A model generated the notes under the pieces. It saw nothing but the letters and a program-made list of their open reading frames with translations. It did not search any database and was not told the DNA's origin. 51,082 nt of DNA from Candidatus Poseidoniaceae archaeon (GTDB lineage: Archaea; Thermoplasmatota; Poseidoniia; Poseidoniales; Poseidoniaceae), in NCBI GenBank assembly GCA_028821785.1, contig JAPKFC010000004.1, positions 1-51,082 of the forward strand, in the 5' to 3' direction. The position numbers and the translations under genes were made by a program. Below, piece after piece: positions 25,487-34,116 of the stretch. Each line of letters opens with the position of its first letter. Position 1 is the stretch's first letter.

Positions 25487-26569
25487 ATGCAAATGAGCAT
25501 CGGCCAAGCCATACGTTTGACCCTTTTTGGTACCAGTCATGGTCCAGAAGTAGGGGCAATTGTTGAGGGCATTCCTTCCGGCATTAGCATTGATGAAGAT
25601 GCAATTCAACAGGCAATGGATAAGCGTAAGCCTGGTGGAAAGTATTCCAGTAAAAGAAAGGAAAGCGATAATGTAGAAATTTTGAGTGGTGTAGAAGATG
25701 GGATCACTAATGGTGAGACATGCAAAATTAGAATAGCGAATAATGATGCTAAATCAAGCGATTATTCATTCCTGCCTCATCACCCAAGACCTGGCCATCA
25801 GGACCTTTTAATGCATATTAAAACGGACGGAAAGGCTGATTTGAGAGGTGGGGGCACCTCAAGTGCTAGATTAACAGCACCAATCGTTGCTGTTGCAGCG
25901 ATATTGTCGCCTTTACTCAAAGGGATTGGTGTGAAAATAGAGGGGCATGTTTCATCCATTGGCAATATTACTGCCCGTGACATTCAATTATGCCCACAAG
26001 ATTGGAGCGATGAAGATTGTATAAACATGAGATGTAAAGATCCTATTGCTGCAAAATCAATGGCTCAATACCTAACCACTCTAAGAACTGAATTAGATTC
26101 TGTTGGAAGTAAAGTAGAACTTTGCATCACCGGATTGCCTCTCGGTTTGGGAGAACCTTGGTTTGATGGGGTTGAACCTGCTCTTGCAAGGGCAATGATG
26201 TCGATTCCTGCTGCTAGGGGTGTTGAATTTGGCAGAGGATTCAATGCCGTACAAATGCTCGGTTCACAACATAATGATGCTTGGGGGGGAACTGCGGCAG
26301 AGCCTAAACTGAAAGGTCAATCTCCTGACGGCGCAATTGCTGGATTAGCCAGTGGAGCACCTCTAAAAATTAATGTTGCTTTCAAACCGCCATCCAGTAT
26401 AGCAAAACCACAATTAACTTTGAATTTAGAAACTGGTGAAGAAGAGAATCTTGTGATAAAAGGGCGACATGACCCTGTTATAGGACCTCGGGCAGTAGCA
26501 GTTGTTGAGGCAATGGCGACTTTCATTTTAACTGATTTAGCATTAAGAGGAGGTTATTTAGATGACTAA
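25487..26569 (+). CDS. aroC: Chorismate synthase
   Basis: Flavin-dependent enzyme of 360 residues converting EPSP to chorismate. The N-terminal signature is SIGQAIRLTLFGTSHGPEVG; the middle has HHPRPGHQDL and FGRGFNAVQMLGSQHNDAW. The loop that usually reads GGGRSSARET is GGGTSSARLT here. The frame is open to an ATG overlapping the kinase stop (25433), but the ATG at 25487 has a GGGTGAG site 6 nt before it and gives the usual short leader before FGTSHG. It overlaps the aspartate kinase gene by 8 nt. Confidence 0.95.
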   Translation: MQMSIGQAIRLTLFGTSHGPEVGAIVEGIPSGISIDEDAIQQAMDKRKPGGKYSSKRKESDNVEILSGVEDGITNGETCKIRIANNDAKSSDYSFLPHHPRPGHQDLLMHIKTDGKADLRGGGTSSARLTAPIVAVAAILSPLLKGIGVKIEGHVSSIGNITARDIQLCPQDWSDEDCINMRCKDPIAAKSMAQYLTTLRTELDSVGSKVELCITGLPLGLGEPWFDGVEPALARAMMSIPAARGVEFGRGFNAVQMLGSQHNDAWGGTAAEPKLKGQSPDGAIAGLASGAPLKINVAFKPPSSIAKPQLTLNLETGEEENLVIKGRHDPVIGPRAVAVVEAMATFILTDLALRGGYLDD

Positions 26570-27887
26570 GGAATTGATTACAGTTCACAAGTTTGGAGGT
26601 TCTTGCTTGCGTGATTCTTCGGATCTTGAACGGATTTCACAGGTTATTCAACAAACCGATGGGCAAGCAATCATTGTCGTTTCCGCTTTATGGGGGACAA
26701 CTGATAGATTGCTCAGAGCAGCGCATGAACCTCGATATGCAGGTCGCCTAGTCCATGATTTAGAAGAACAACACCTTCGTTTTGCCCCAGGATTAGCAGA
26801 CTCAAAGGTAGGTCATTTGTTCAAGGCAGTACTGGGGGGAATTGAAACTTCGTTGGTTGCACTTGCGGTTAATCCGCAAGATAATATTGCAAAAAACCGT
26901 TTATTGGCAGCTGGTGAAAGATTGAGTGCGCTAGTAGTGTCGCATTTCCTAAACATAAAAGGAATAGATTCTCACCCCGTCGGGGCAGAGGATATTGGAT
27001 TAAGATTAAACGGAAAAGGAAAAGCACCTACTGTAGATTTGCAATCATCAAAATTGAATCTTGACCTTTCTGCTTTGCAAGGAACACCTGTGATTACCGG
27101 TTGGTTCGGTCAAGGTGATGATGGTGAGTTGGCATTATTGGGTCGCGGTGGTAGCGATCATACTGCTACTGCGATTGCCAATCTTGTTGATGCAACAGAA
27201 GTGATTCTATGGAAAGATGTTGCAGGAGTACTACCTATCAATCCACGTTGGGGGATAGAGACTACGGCCATTCATTATCTCGGATATGGAGAAGCAATGG
27301 AACTTTCTAGATTGGATACTCCAGTCATACATCCTGCAACAGTAGAGCCCCTATCATCAGTAGGAATCCCTTTGAAAATAATGCACCTCTATCAAGAAAA
27401 GGAATTTTCACAAACAACCATTGGACCTGATATTTATGATGAATACAGGATAAAGGGAATTGGTTGCCTTGCCAGTGTGGCTAGTTTGTCAATAGAGACA
27501 CTCTCTTTAGAGGCGCAAAGTAAAAATCTAGGTCACTTATTAGTTGATTTTTCAAATGAGGATATCTCTTGTTGGAATTTACACTCACAACCTGGTGAAT
27601 TGAGATTAATTATATCTCAGCATGACCTAATTAAATCTCAACAAATTGTAGCAAAGCATTTCCAATCCCCTACGGTTAAAACATATTCAGCAATGATTTC
27701 ATTGGTTGGAAATGGAACGGAACAACAGCAAATGGCGTTGTTTGAAGAGATTAGTAATAAATGGGAATTCGAATTACTCAGCCAATCACCTCACTCGGTG
27801 AGGTTACTGGCTAACGTTGAGGATATCAAATCAATATTAGTAGAGATGAGTCAATGTTACAACTTGTGCAATACTCTTCACCAATGA
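26562..27887 (+). CDS. Aspartate kinase
   Basis: A 441-residue aspartokinase with the N-terminal motif VHKFGGSCLRDSSDLE, the ATP-site LLGRGGSDHTATAIANL near residue 190, and the VILWKDVAGVLPINPR block. The C-terminal ~140 residues appear to be two divergent ACT domains, expected to mediate feedback control. Its place at the end of the aromatic operon makes sense because its product leads to aspartate semialdehyde, the substrate of ADTH synthase. A GAGGAGG site within the end of aroC precedes the ATG. Aspartate-semialdehyde dehydrogenase is not in the window. Confidence 0.92.
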   Translation: MTKELITVHKFGGSCLRDSSDLERISQVIQQTDGQAIIVVSALWGTTDRLLRAAHEPRYAGRLVHDLEEQHLRFAPGLADSKVGHLFKAVLGGIETSLVALAVNPQDNIAKNRLLAAGERLSALVVSHFLNIKGIDSHPVGAEDIGLRLNGKGKAPTVDLQSSKLNLDLSALQGTPVITGWFGQGDDGELALLGRGGSDHTATAIANLVDATEVILWKDVAGVLPINPRWGIETTAIHYLGYGEAMELSRLDTPVIHPATVEPLSSVGIPLKIMHLYQEKEFSQTTIGPDIYDEYRIKGIGCLASVASLSIETLSLEAQSKNLGHLLVDFSNEDISCWNLHSQPGELRLIISQHDLIKSQQIVAKHFQSPTVKTYSAMISLVGNGTEQQQMALFEEISNKWEFELLSQSPHSVRLLANVEDIKSILVEMSQCYNLCNTLHQ

Positions 27888-27897
27888 AGAGAATTAT

Positions 27898-28821
27898 TCA
27901 CTCTGCTTTATTCTCTCGGTAATTCTGCAAGTGGGTTGGAAGGTTCAAAGCAAACAATCCACCTACTACTAAGAATACAAATAGTGTTCCAAGTGCAACA
28001 CCATATACTGAAATCAATTCAACCGATTCTTCCATGCGCATTGCGACATCTTCGGAGAAGATTCCAACGATGAAAGGGAGAATGTTATTTGCGTTTAATA
28101 CAATCAATGCAAGAATTGTTGCAAGTATTGGATTCAAAATGAGCGAACGGTGGTATTTTCCAACGATCTTCTTTGGGTTCATCACATATACTTCATTTGT
28201 GCGAATACTTGTATCGAGCATTGAGTATCTGATTACTCCATTTGATAATTCGAAATACATTACCAGTAACACCGCATATACTACCACTAGAACTGATAGC
28301 ATTGCAGGGTTCTCCGATAATCCGAACACATCATTGGACAATGTGACCTTTGATGAAGCGAAGCGCAATATTGCGAGGATGAATAAAAGATTACTTGCAA
28401 TGGAAAAACGAGCGTCTCTTTGGAATGTTCCCCAGAAACCAAGTATTGTCGCTGAAGTAATTACCAGCATTTGCATAATAAAGGCAAATCCAAGGCTTCC
28501 TGTCATCATATACCAAAGAGAACCTTCTTCTGGTGAAACAATAAATGTAAGAAGTGCAAGAGCGATCAATATTCCATAAACTCCAATCTGAAGGTTTTGA
28601 ACCATCTTATCCGGTGGTAAGAATTTCATTTTTGGAACTAGTGGTCCGCCTAATAGGCTCTCGATGAATGTTGGAATTTCAACTGTTGGAATAGCATCCT
28701 TTGGTATTTCAGAACCGATGTTCATTTGACCTGCTGCTTTCTTTCTTGAAGGAGCTGCTGAACGTACAGTCTTTCCATCATACAAGTGTGAAGTATCTCC
28801 TTTTGGCTTATTAATTGTCAT
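27898..28821 (-). CDS. Polytopic membrane protein of the MoxR operon
   Basis: A 307-residue protein with a basic, proline-containing cytoplasmic N-terminus (about 1-75) and around six hydrophobic segments, beginning with IGVYGILIALALLTFIV and ending with YGVALGTLFVFLVVGGLFAL. No family was recognised. It follows the DUF58 gene by 9 nt with a GAGGTGAT site, so it is the last gene of the MoxR operon. It probably forms part of the membrane complex served by the MoxR ATPase; this is inference from position. Confidence 0.75.
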   Translation of the reverse strand: MTINKPKGDTSHLYDGKTVRSAAPSRKKAAGQMNIGSEIPKDAIPTVEIPTFIESLLGGPLVPKMKFLPPDKMVQNLQIGVYGILIALALLTFIVSPEEGSLWYMMTGSLGFAFIMQMLVITSATILGFWGTFQRDARFSIASNLLFILAILRFASSKVTLSNDVFGLSENPAMLSVLVVVYAVLLVMYFELSNGVIRYSMLDTSIRTNEVYVMNPKKIVGKYHRSLILNPILATILALIVLNANNILPFIVGIFSEDVAMRMEESVELISVYGVALGTLFVFLVVGGLFALNLPTHLQNYRENKAE

Positions 28822-28830
28822 AAAATCACC

Positions 28831-30144
28831 TCAGAATCCTCTTGCTCCCGCAAGTGCAGTAGATAGTAACATATCTGGTTCCCAATCCATAATATTGACT
28901 CCAAGGCTGCTTAATTCGCTGATTAATACATCTCTTTCAGTCTTCATTACTTCATATCCAGTTCGGTCAAGACGCTTGGCATCAAACTCAAATTCAAGAG
29001 AAGATGGTGATAGAACAGTTACATCGAAGTTCCTTGCTCTAAAGTCGCGTAATGCATTGATAATGGTTGGATCATCTTCAAGATTTGACAAGAAAATAAT
29101 TGGGCTACCTTTGTTGATGTGCGGCATTATTCTATTTACTACGACTTGTAGTGGAATATTACCACCAGCAACTGCACCTGATAACTTGGTTAAGATAACG
29201 TATAGTTGCTTCTTTCCAGTATCTCTATCGACACTGACAACTTCATTTCCATATGTAATTACACCAACAGAGTCACGACGGCTCAAGAAAAACTTGGCTA
29301 GTGATGCTGCTGCTCTTGTTGAATAAACCAAGGCATTTCTAGAGACAGGTCCCGTTTCTGAAACTGCTCTTGAATCCACGATGATAATAATATCCGATAC
29401 AGCATCACGTTCACGCTCATTGACCATCAGTTTACCAGTACGGGCATATGCTGACCAATTAATCGATCTAAAGGAATCTCCGTCAAAGTATTCACGTAGT
29501 GAATAGAATTCTGAACCTGGACCTGGTTGTCTGATATTTACCGCACCGGTGAAAATCTTCGGAACACGAGACTTGACGAATGTATCGCTAAGGTCTTCCA
29601 TCTTAGGGAACACAAGGAAATCATTGTAGACATGCAATTCTTTTTCCTTGTGAAATAATCCAAAAGCGTCTTGGATCCTGACAGCCACAGGACCTAGACT
29701 ATAGAAGCCACGTAGTGGACATTCAACAGTGTATTCAATCAAAGTTTCACGGCGTGGACCGAGTTCCATCAAGATGTAATTTGAACCTTGTTTGATTCGC
29801 ATTACTTCAGGAACTCTATCTTTAACCTCCAAAATCTTGGCTAATGAAGAGTGGTTTTGCATTCGCAACGTTACATCTAGTTCTCCGTCTTCGAAAATAC
29901 GAGCACTAGATAATTTACGCATTGCAGAGACATTGCCCAAAGCGACTCCTTCTTCTCCCTTCCATTCATCAGCACGGCGCCCAGTACTTGAGACGTCGGC
30001 ATGGCCACCGAAAAGGGCGGCCCAGGTAAGGAAAACAAAGATGACTACGGCAATTGTAACAAGTTGTGTATTCCGTAAGGTGAGTCCAAGTAAATACATG
30101 GACACAGCCAAACTTCCCAACATTGCTGATTTACGACTCCACAT
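28831..30144 (-). CDS. DUF58 / von Willebrand-like protein of the MoxR operon
   Basis: A 437-residue protein with two N-terminal transmembrane helices (about 8-45), a strand-rich middle region, and the DUF58 hallmark near residue 215: GSEFYSLREYFDGDSFRSIN followed by WSAYARTGKLMVNERE. A vWA-like fold follows with the metal-site start DIIIIVDSRAV. DUF58 proteins are the regular partners of MoxR ATPases and are thought to act in assembly or metal loading of surface complexes. A GAGGTG site precedes the ATG, 35 nt after moxR. Confidence 0.92.
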   Translation of the reverse strand: MWSRKSAMLGSLAVSMYLLGLTLRNTQLVTIAVVIFVFLTWAALFGGHADVSSTGRRADEWKGEEGVALGNVSAMRKLSSARIFEDGELDVTLRMQNHSSLAKILEVKDRVPEVMRIKQGSNYILMELGPRRETLIEYTVECPLRGFYSLGPVAVRIQDAFGLFHKEKELHVYNDFLVFPKMEDLSDTFVKSRVPKIFTGAVNIRQPGPGSEFYSLREYFDGDSFRSINWSAYARTGKLMVNERERDAVSDIIIIVDSRAVSETGPVSRNALVYSTRAAASLAKFFLSRRDSVGVITYGNEVVSVDRDTGKKQLYVILTKLSGAVAGGNIPLQVVVNRIMPHINKGSPIIFLSNLEDDPTIINALRDFRARNFDVTVLSPSSLEFEFDAKRLDRTGYEVMKTERDVLISELSSLGVNIMDWEPDMLLSTALAGARGF

Positions 30145-30179
30145 CTAAAACACCTCTTCAATAATTACAGTGTTTAAAT

Positions 30180-31316
30180 TCAAACAGTAGGCACAGGTAC
30201 TTCGCGCAAAATTCCTTGAATTATTTCACCAGATTCAAGACCCTTAATTTGATGTTCAGGCTTGAGGATGAGACGATGAGCAAGTGCAAGTTCTGCAACA
30301 CCCTTGATATCATCTGGTGTAACGAAGTCACGGCCACGAAGGGCCGCTGCTGCACGAGAAGTCTTCAGAAGTGCTTGGCTACCACGAGGGGATGAACCGA
30401 CTAGAACACGAGGATCTTCACGAGTTCTTGCTACGATTTCTACCATGTACATACGAAGTGCTGGATCGACATAGACGTCTTCACAAGCTTGTTGCATTGC
30501 AATAACTCGTTGTGGGTCAGTAATTACATCGACATCGACTGCGTCCTTTCCACGAGTAATACGGCGGGCAAGAATTTCGTCTTCATCAGCACGGTCAGGA
30601 TATCCGACGGACATCTTGAACATGAAACGGTCAAGTTGTGCTTCTGGAAGAGGGTAAGTACCTTCTTGCTCTACAGGATTTTGAGTTGCCATAACAATAA
30701 ATGGTGCTGGCAACTTGTGAGTCACTGTACCGATGGTAACTTGCTTCTCTTGCATAGCCTCAAGCAAAGCTGCTTGAGTCTTTGGTGGAGCACGGTTAAT
30801 CTCGTCCGCTAGTAGAAGGTTACAGAACAATGGTCCTGGCTTGAAAGTAAACTCTCCCTTCTTAGCATCATAGATGTTAGTACCGGTGATATCAGCTGGT
30901 AGCAAATCCGGTGTAAATTGTACACGCTTGAAATCGCAACCGAGTGCATCGGCAAATGTATTCGTCATCAAAGTCTTAGCCAAACCTGGGTAATCTTCGA
31001 ACAGAAGGTTACCGTTGGAGAGGATATTCACTAATACGTTATCAATAACGTGAGCTTTACCGATAATTACCTTTTGAACTTCCGCTGCAATCGCTGCTGC
31101 GATTGCTCCGACTGCTTGTAGGCGTTCACGGACCTCAGGTGTGCTCTGATGTCTTGGTTGGGCTGTCGCTGCTGGCATTGGGGCTGGTGCTGCTGGCGCT
31201 GCTGGTGCTACTGCTGGCATTGGTGCCGGGGCAGGAGCAGGCATAGGCGCTGCAGGGGCCACAGGTGCTGCTGGTGCAGGAACTGCTGGGGCTGCTGGTG
31301 GTGCTGGTGGTTGCAT
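30180..31316 (-). CDS. MoxR-family AAA+ ATPase with Ala/Pro-rich N-terminal tail
   Basis: A 378-residue AAA+ ATPase. The core has the MoxR-type Walker A FEDYPGLAKTLM near residue 118, Walker B LLLADEINRAPPKTQAALLE, sensor 1 MATQNPVEQEGTYPLPEAQ, and the C-terminal lid with SPRGSQALLKTSRAAA. MoxR ATPases act as chaperones for membrane or secreted protein complexes. The first ~55 residues are almost only Ala, Pro, Val and Met, a disordered extension not typical of the family. An AGGAGGAA site precedes the ATG. It lies between the DUF4350 and DUF58 genes. Confidence 0.95.
   Translation of the reverse strand: MQPPAPPAAPAVPAPAAPVAPAAPMPAPAPAPMPAVAPAAPAAPAPMPAATAQPRHQSTPEVRERLQAVGAIAAAIAAEVQKVIIGKAHVIDNVLVNILSNGNLLFEDYPGLAKTLMTNTFADALGCDFKRVQFTPDLLPADITGTNIYDAKKGEFTFKPGPLFCNLLLADEINRAPPKTQAALLEAMQEKQVTIGTVTHKLPAPFIVMATQNPVEQEGTYPLPEAQLDRFMFKMSVGYPDRADEDEILARRITRGKDAVDVDVITDPQRVIAMQQACEDVYVDPALRMYMVEIVARTREDPRVLVGSSPRGSQALLKTSRAAAALRGRDFVTPDDIKGVAELALAHRLILKPEHQIKGLESGEIIQGILREVPVPTV
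31149..31316 (-). repeat. Low-complexity Ala/Pro-coding tract
   Basis: The 5' end of the moxR gene encodes repeated APAP, PAAP and APMP units with locally raised GC content, unlike the AT-rich surroundings. Imperfect short tandem repeats are visible at DNA level (GCTGGTGCT and GGGGCTGG variants on the plus strand), which may make its length variable between strains. Confidence 0.7.
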
Positions 31317-31332
31317 GTCAATTTCCTCCTAT

Positions 31333-32922
31333 TTATTTACCCCAACGTCGAATTTGTGGGATTATTTCCCTTAGTTCTTCGTTGGAGTATGCACGGTTGC
31401 TGCTGATCAATTCAACCAATCGTGGGTCGCGGACTAATTGCATTATTTCCGCTGGGCTCTTGAGCGCAAATTCATCACGCGTCAAGTCACTTACTTGTCG
31501 CACCTTAGAGAGTAATGCCTCTCTTGTGCGCATGTGGTATTGCGAAGCGTCTACTTTCTTAGGACGTTCGCGGAAGCGTGTTAAATCGAAGACATGTCTC
31601 CAATTCTCTTTCTCTGGTACAACCATGATTGCGATGGATAGGAGTGCAAAGAGATTGAGAATAATCAACCACTTCAATACTACATCGCTGGTAAGTAATA
31701 CGATTGCTCCCATGGCTTCAGTAAAAGGCATGCTCAAAGCACTCGAAACGTGTCTGCTCTCATCGAATACCAAATTAAATTGGTCTGGGTGGCTAGTGAT
31801 GGTTGTTGACATCTCATCGTTATCAAATTCCATCATATCATAAATCAATGCTGAGAAATATTGTGAATTACCATTCCATTGAGTATCGCCTTGTGAAGCG
31901 GATAGTCCATTGCTTGAAGTACTCCAGCATTTGTGATTATTAGCAACATAAAGTGTTGAAGTACATTGTTGCTTTCCGGTTTCACCCGCAAGATCAAGAT
32001 CCCATAGATGGTTTGCGAATACTGAATGGTCTGAAACGAATACGATACTTCCGGTTACTGAAACTTTACCAACATTGTTGTTAGGTTTTTTATCTATAAT
32101 ATCGCCACTTGTTACCGGATAGTCAATACGAACGATAAGTCCGGTTTTACCTTCACCCAGAGTCGGGTTGTTATCATCATTGACATCCATGGAATTACGA
32201 GCGACGAATGCAGGGGTTGATGCGTGTGCTAATACACTGATTGAACGACCAGTATCAGCTTGTTCATCCAATACTTGGATAGCTGTTGGGCGGTGGAATA
32301 ATACTGGCATTCTACAATTGCTGATTTGCGTATTATCAATCATAGCTTGGCTGCAAGGGATTCTAGATTCATCTCCCATTTCAGTTACATCTCTATCAAT
32401 ACTTGCAACCGCCCAAAGTCTTCTTTGGTCTGGCTCCATGCGTTCACCTTTTTCATCTGCAACCTCATAGTATTGGTAAGGATCTACAACTGGTGCATCG
32501 AAATATTTGACACCGAACTCTTCAGCAACCAATTGTGCATTGGTACTGTTTGCTGCAAGAATGACTTTTCCGCCTTTGTTCGCTACAAAGTCGTACATTG
32601 CTGTTGCTTCTGCTGAATCAAAGGGTTTCTCAGGCGCGACGATGACCAATAATGTGCGGTGAGGTTCTTTCCAATCATTAACAAGCATTGGAGTAGACAT
32701 TGTATTAGCAACATTGTAGCCGAAACCGCCGTCTCCTAAATCGGAGCGCATTACAGTTAGTTGTTGGTCGGAATGTTCTGAACTGTTATCGTATGGAGAA
32801 AAGACAGTGTCTTTGTCAGAAGAAACTAGTGCAATCACCACTGTAGACAGTAAAAGCGAGGAAATTAAACCGGCCATCAGCCATGTTTCAAGACTGAAAC
32901 GGGAACCTTCGCTCTCTGCCAT
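31333..32922 (-). CDS. DUF4350-like membrane protein of the MoxR operon
   Basis: About 529 residues from the ATG at 32922, which has a GGAGAT site 7 nt upstream; an ATG at 32994 is in frame but lacks one. One transmembrane helix lies near the N-terminus (MAGLISSLLLSTVVIALV) and one or two near residue 410-430. Between them is an extracytoplasmic domain with RTLLVIVAPEKPFDSAEATA and GGKVILAANST, the pattern of DUF4350 proteins in MoxR operons. A charged cytoplasmic tail of ~100 residues follows (LTRFRERPKKVDASQYHMR). First gene of the operon. Confidence 0.83.
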   Translation of the reverse strand: MAESEGSRFSLETWLMAGLISSLLLSTVVIALVSSDKDTVFSPYDNSSEHSDQQLTVMRSDLGDGGFGYNVANTMSTPMLVNDWKEPHRTLLVIVAPEKPFDSAEATAMYDFVANKGGKVILAANSTNAQLVAEEFGVKYFDAPVVDPYQYYEVADEKGERMEPDQRRLWAVASIDRDVTEMGDESRIPCSQAMIDNTQISNCRMPVLFHRPTAIQVLDEQADTGRSISVLAHASTPAFVARNSMDVNDDNNPTLGEGKTGLIVRIDYPVTSGDIIDKKPNNNVGKVSVTGSIVFVSDHSVFANHLWDLDLAGETGKQQCTSTLYVANNHKCWSTSSNGLSASQGDTQWNGNSQYFSALIYDMMEFDNDEMSTTITSHPDQFNLVFDESRHVSSALSMPFTEAMGAIVLLTSDVVLKWLIILNLFALLSIAIMVVPEKENWRHVFDLTRFRERPKKVDASQYHMRTREALLSKVRQVSDLTRDEFALKSPAEIMQLVRDPRLVELISSNRAYSNEELREIIPQIRRWGK

Positions 32923-33012
32923 TTCAAAATCTCCATAGGTATTCGCACGAGCAAAACTCAATACAAGCATTCGTGGGAACTTCGCTCTACTCATAATGGT
33001 TTTCCATCACTG

Positions 33013-33031
33013 CGCAATTTCAGAAATTGCG
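33013..33031. promoter_or_regulatory. 19-bp palindrome upstream of the MoxR operon
   Basis: A perfect 9+1+9 inverted repeat (CGCAATTTC, A, GAAATTGCG) sits in the 165-base gap between the secreted-protein gene at 33160 and the MoxR operon. It is 91-109 nt before the preferred start of the DUF4350 gene. A TATA-like AATAAAAC lies about 90 nt upstream of it on the minus strand. A dimeric regulator site is the simplest reading. Confidence 0.45.
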
Positions 33032-33159
33032 TTGTGTCCTGTTTTCAATTCTTTTGTCGCCAAATATGCCGGAATACGGAAATCATGCGGCGGAAATTCG
33101 CGACGGCGGAATGTGGTTTTATTGTTGGCTAAGAGCATACTTTCCGATGCAAAAGTCCT

Positions 33160-34107
33160 TCATTTCTCGACGCGGTAGAAAAAGATTGTAAATAGAAGTA
33201 TTAAAAATAATTCATAAAATCCAAGCCATGCTAAATTGCTAGAATTTTCACTCAAACCATCACCATTAGATGAGCCGCCATTGGATGACTGGTCATCCAC
33301 AACAATGTCAGCAGCCGATACATGGAGGTCAAAGGTTACCGAACGTACTCTTTCATCGCCTTCGGAAATTACCGAAAATGTAACTTCGCAAGTTCTGTCT
33401 GGGTGACTAGCAGAAGCAATAAATTTGACATTGAACCCTTTTGCAACATTGTTGTCTAAATCAGTAGGTTCAACAATTAAATTGTTAAACTGGTCTAATC
33501 CTTCTGCTTTGAGATTTGGACAACTTCTGATTTCAACATCAGCACTTGTTACCGCATCCCCACTATTGCCCCAGTTTGAAACTAGGACTTCAACCTCAAT
33601 CCAGGTATCTGAATACATGGTTTGATCATCAAGACTATTTGGTTGAAGATTGAAAATCTCAGGCAATTCAACTCCTGCTTCAATCTCTTGAGTGGATACT
33701 GGTTGGTCAGAAACTACTTGTTCAGCAATTAATGTTAGGACATAAGCTTCAGATGGACTGAAACTGCGAATCTCGAGTTCACTGTCTTCTGTCAATGTGA
33801 AAGTGAAGCTTAGATTCTCCCCCCCTGCAATCGTACCAGTCTCTGGCCCATCAACAATAAAGGGGATATCCGAATCCCATTCTAACTCGAAAGCAACATT
33901 TAACTCACCTTGGCCTGTGTTATCGATGTAAATCACCAACTCACCAGTAATATCCCAATCAGCCTCCATCTCAACTTCATAATTTCCATCAACATTGGTG
34001 ACCCACCCTAATTCCCAGCCTCCAAATTGGGCGGATGAGTTAATTGTAATAGGCATCATCAGCAAGATAAAAATTGCTAAAATTGTTTTACCTCTCGTAT
34101 GAATCAC
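33160..34107 (-). CDS. Secreted CARDB-like protein with C-terminal anchor
   Basis: A 315-residue protein with a signal peptide (TILAIFILLMMPITINSSAQ), two strand-rich modules resembling CARDB/Ig-like folds (GELVIYIDNTGQGELNVAFE and EVEVLVSNWGNSGDAV), a Ser/Gly/Asn linker, and a C-terminal transmembrane helix (WLGFYELFLILLFTIFFY). It starts with GTG, 6 nt after a GAGGTGG site that overlaps the stop of the molybdenum hydroxylase FAD subunit, so it seems to belong to that transcript. Function unknown. Confidence 0.75.
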   Translation of the reverse strand: MIHTRGKTILAIFILLMMPITINSSAQFGGWELGWVTNVDGNYEVEMEADWDITGELVIYIDNTGQGELNVAFELEWDSDIPFIVDGPETGTIAGGENLSFTFTLTEDSELEIRSFSPSEAYVLTLIAEQVVSDQPVSTQEIEAGVELPEIFNLQPNSLDDQTMYSDTWIEVEVLVSNWGNSGDAVTSADVEIRSCPNLKAEGLDQFNNLIVEPTDLDNNVAKGFNVKFIASASHPDRTCEVTFSVISEGDERVRSVTFDLHVSAADIVVDDQSSNGGSSNGDGLSENSSNLAWLGFYELFLILLFTIFFYRVEK

Positions 34108-34116
34108 ATAACCACC

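Noticed and set aside
31149..31843. Trp/Cys-rich plus-strand frames across the start of moxR
   Set aside because: They are the complement of the Ala/Pro-rich tract and the DUF4350 gene, with no plausible protein features.
32996..33178. Small frames in the gap upstream of the MoxR operon (60 codons on plus; 43 codons on minus)
   Set aside because: They have no ribosome-binding site, no recognisable domain, and the palindrome lies within them.
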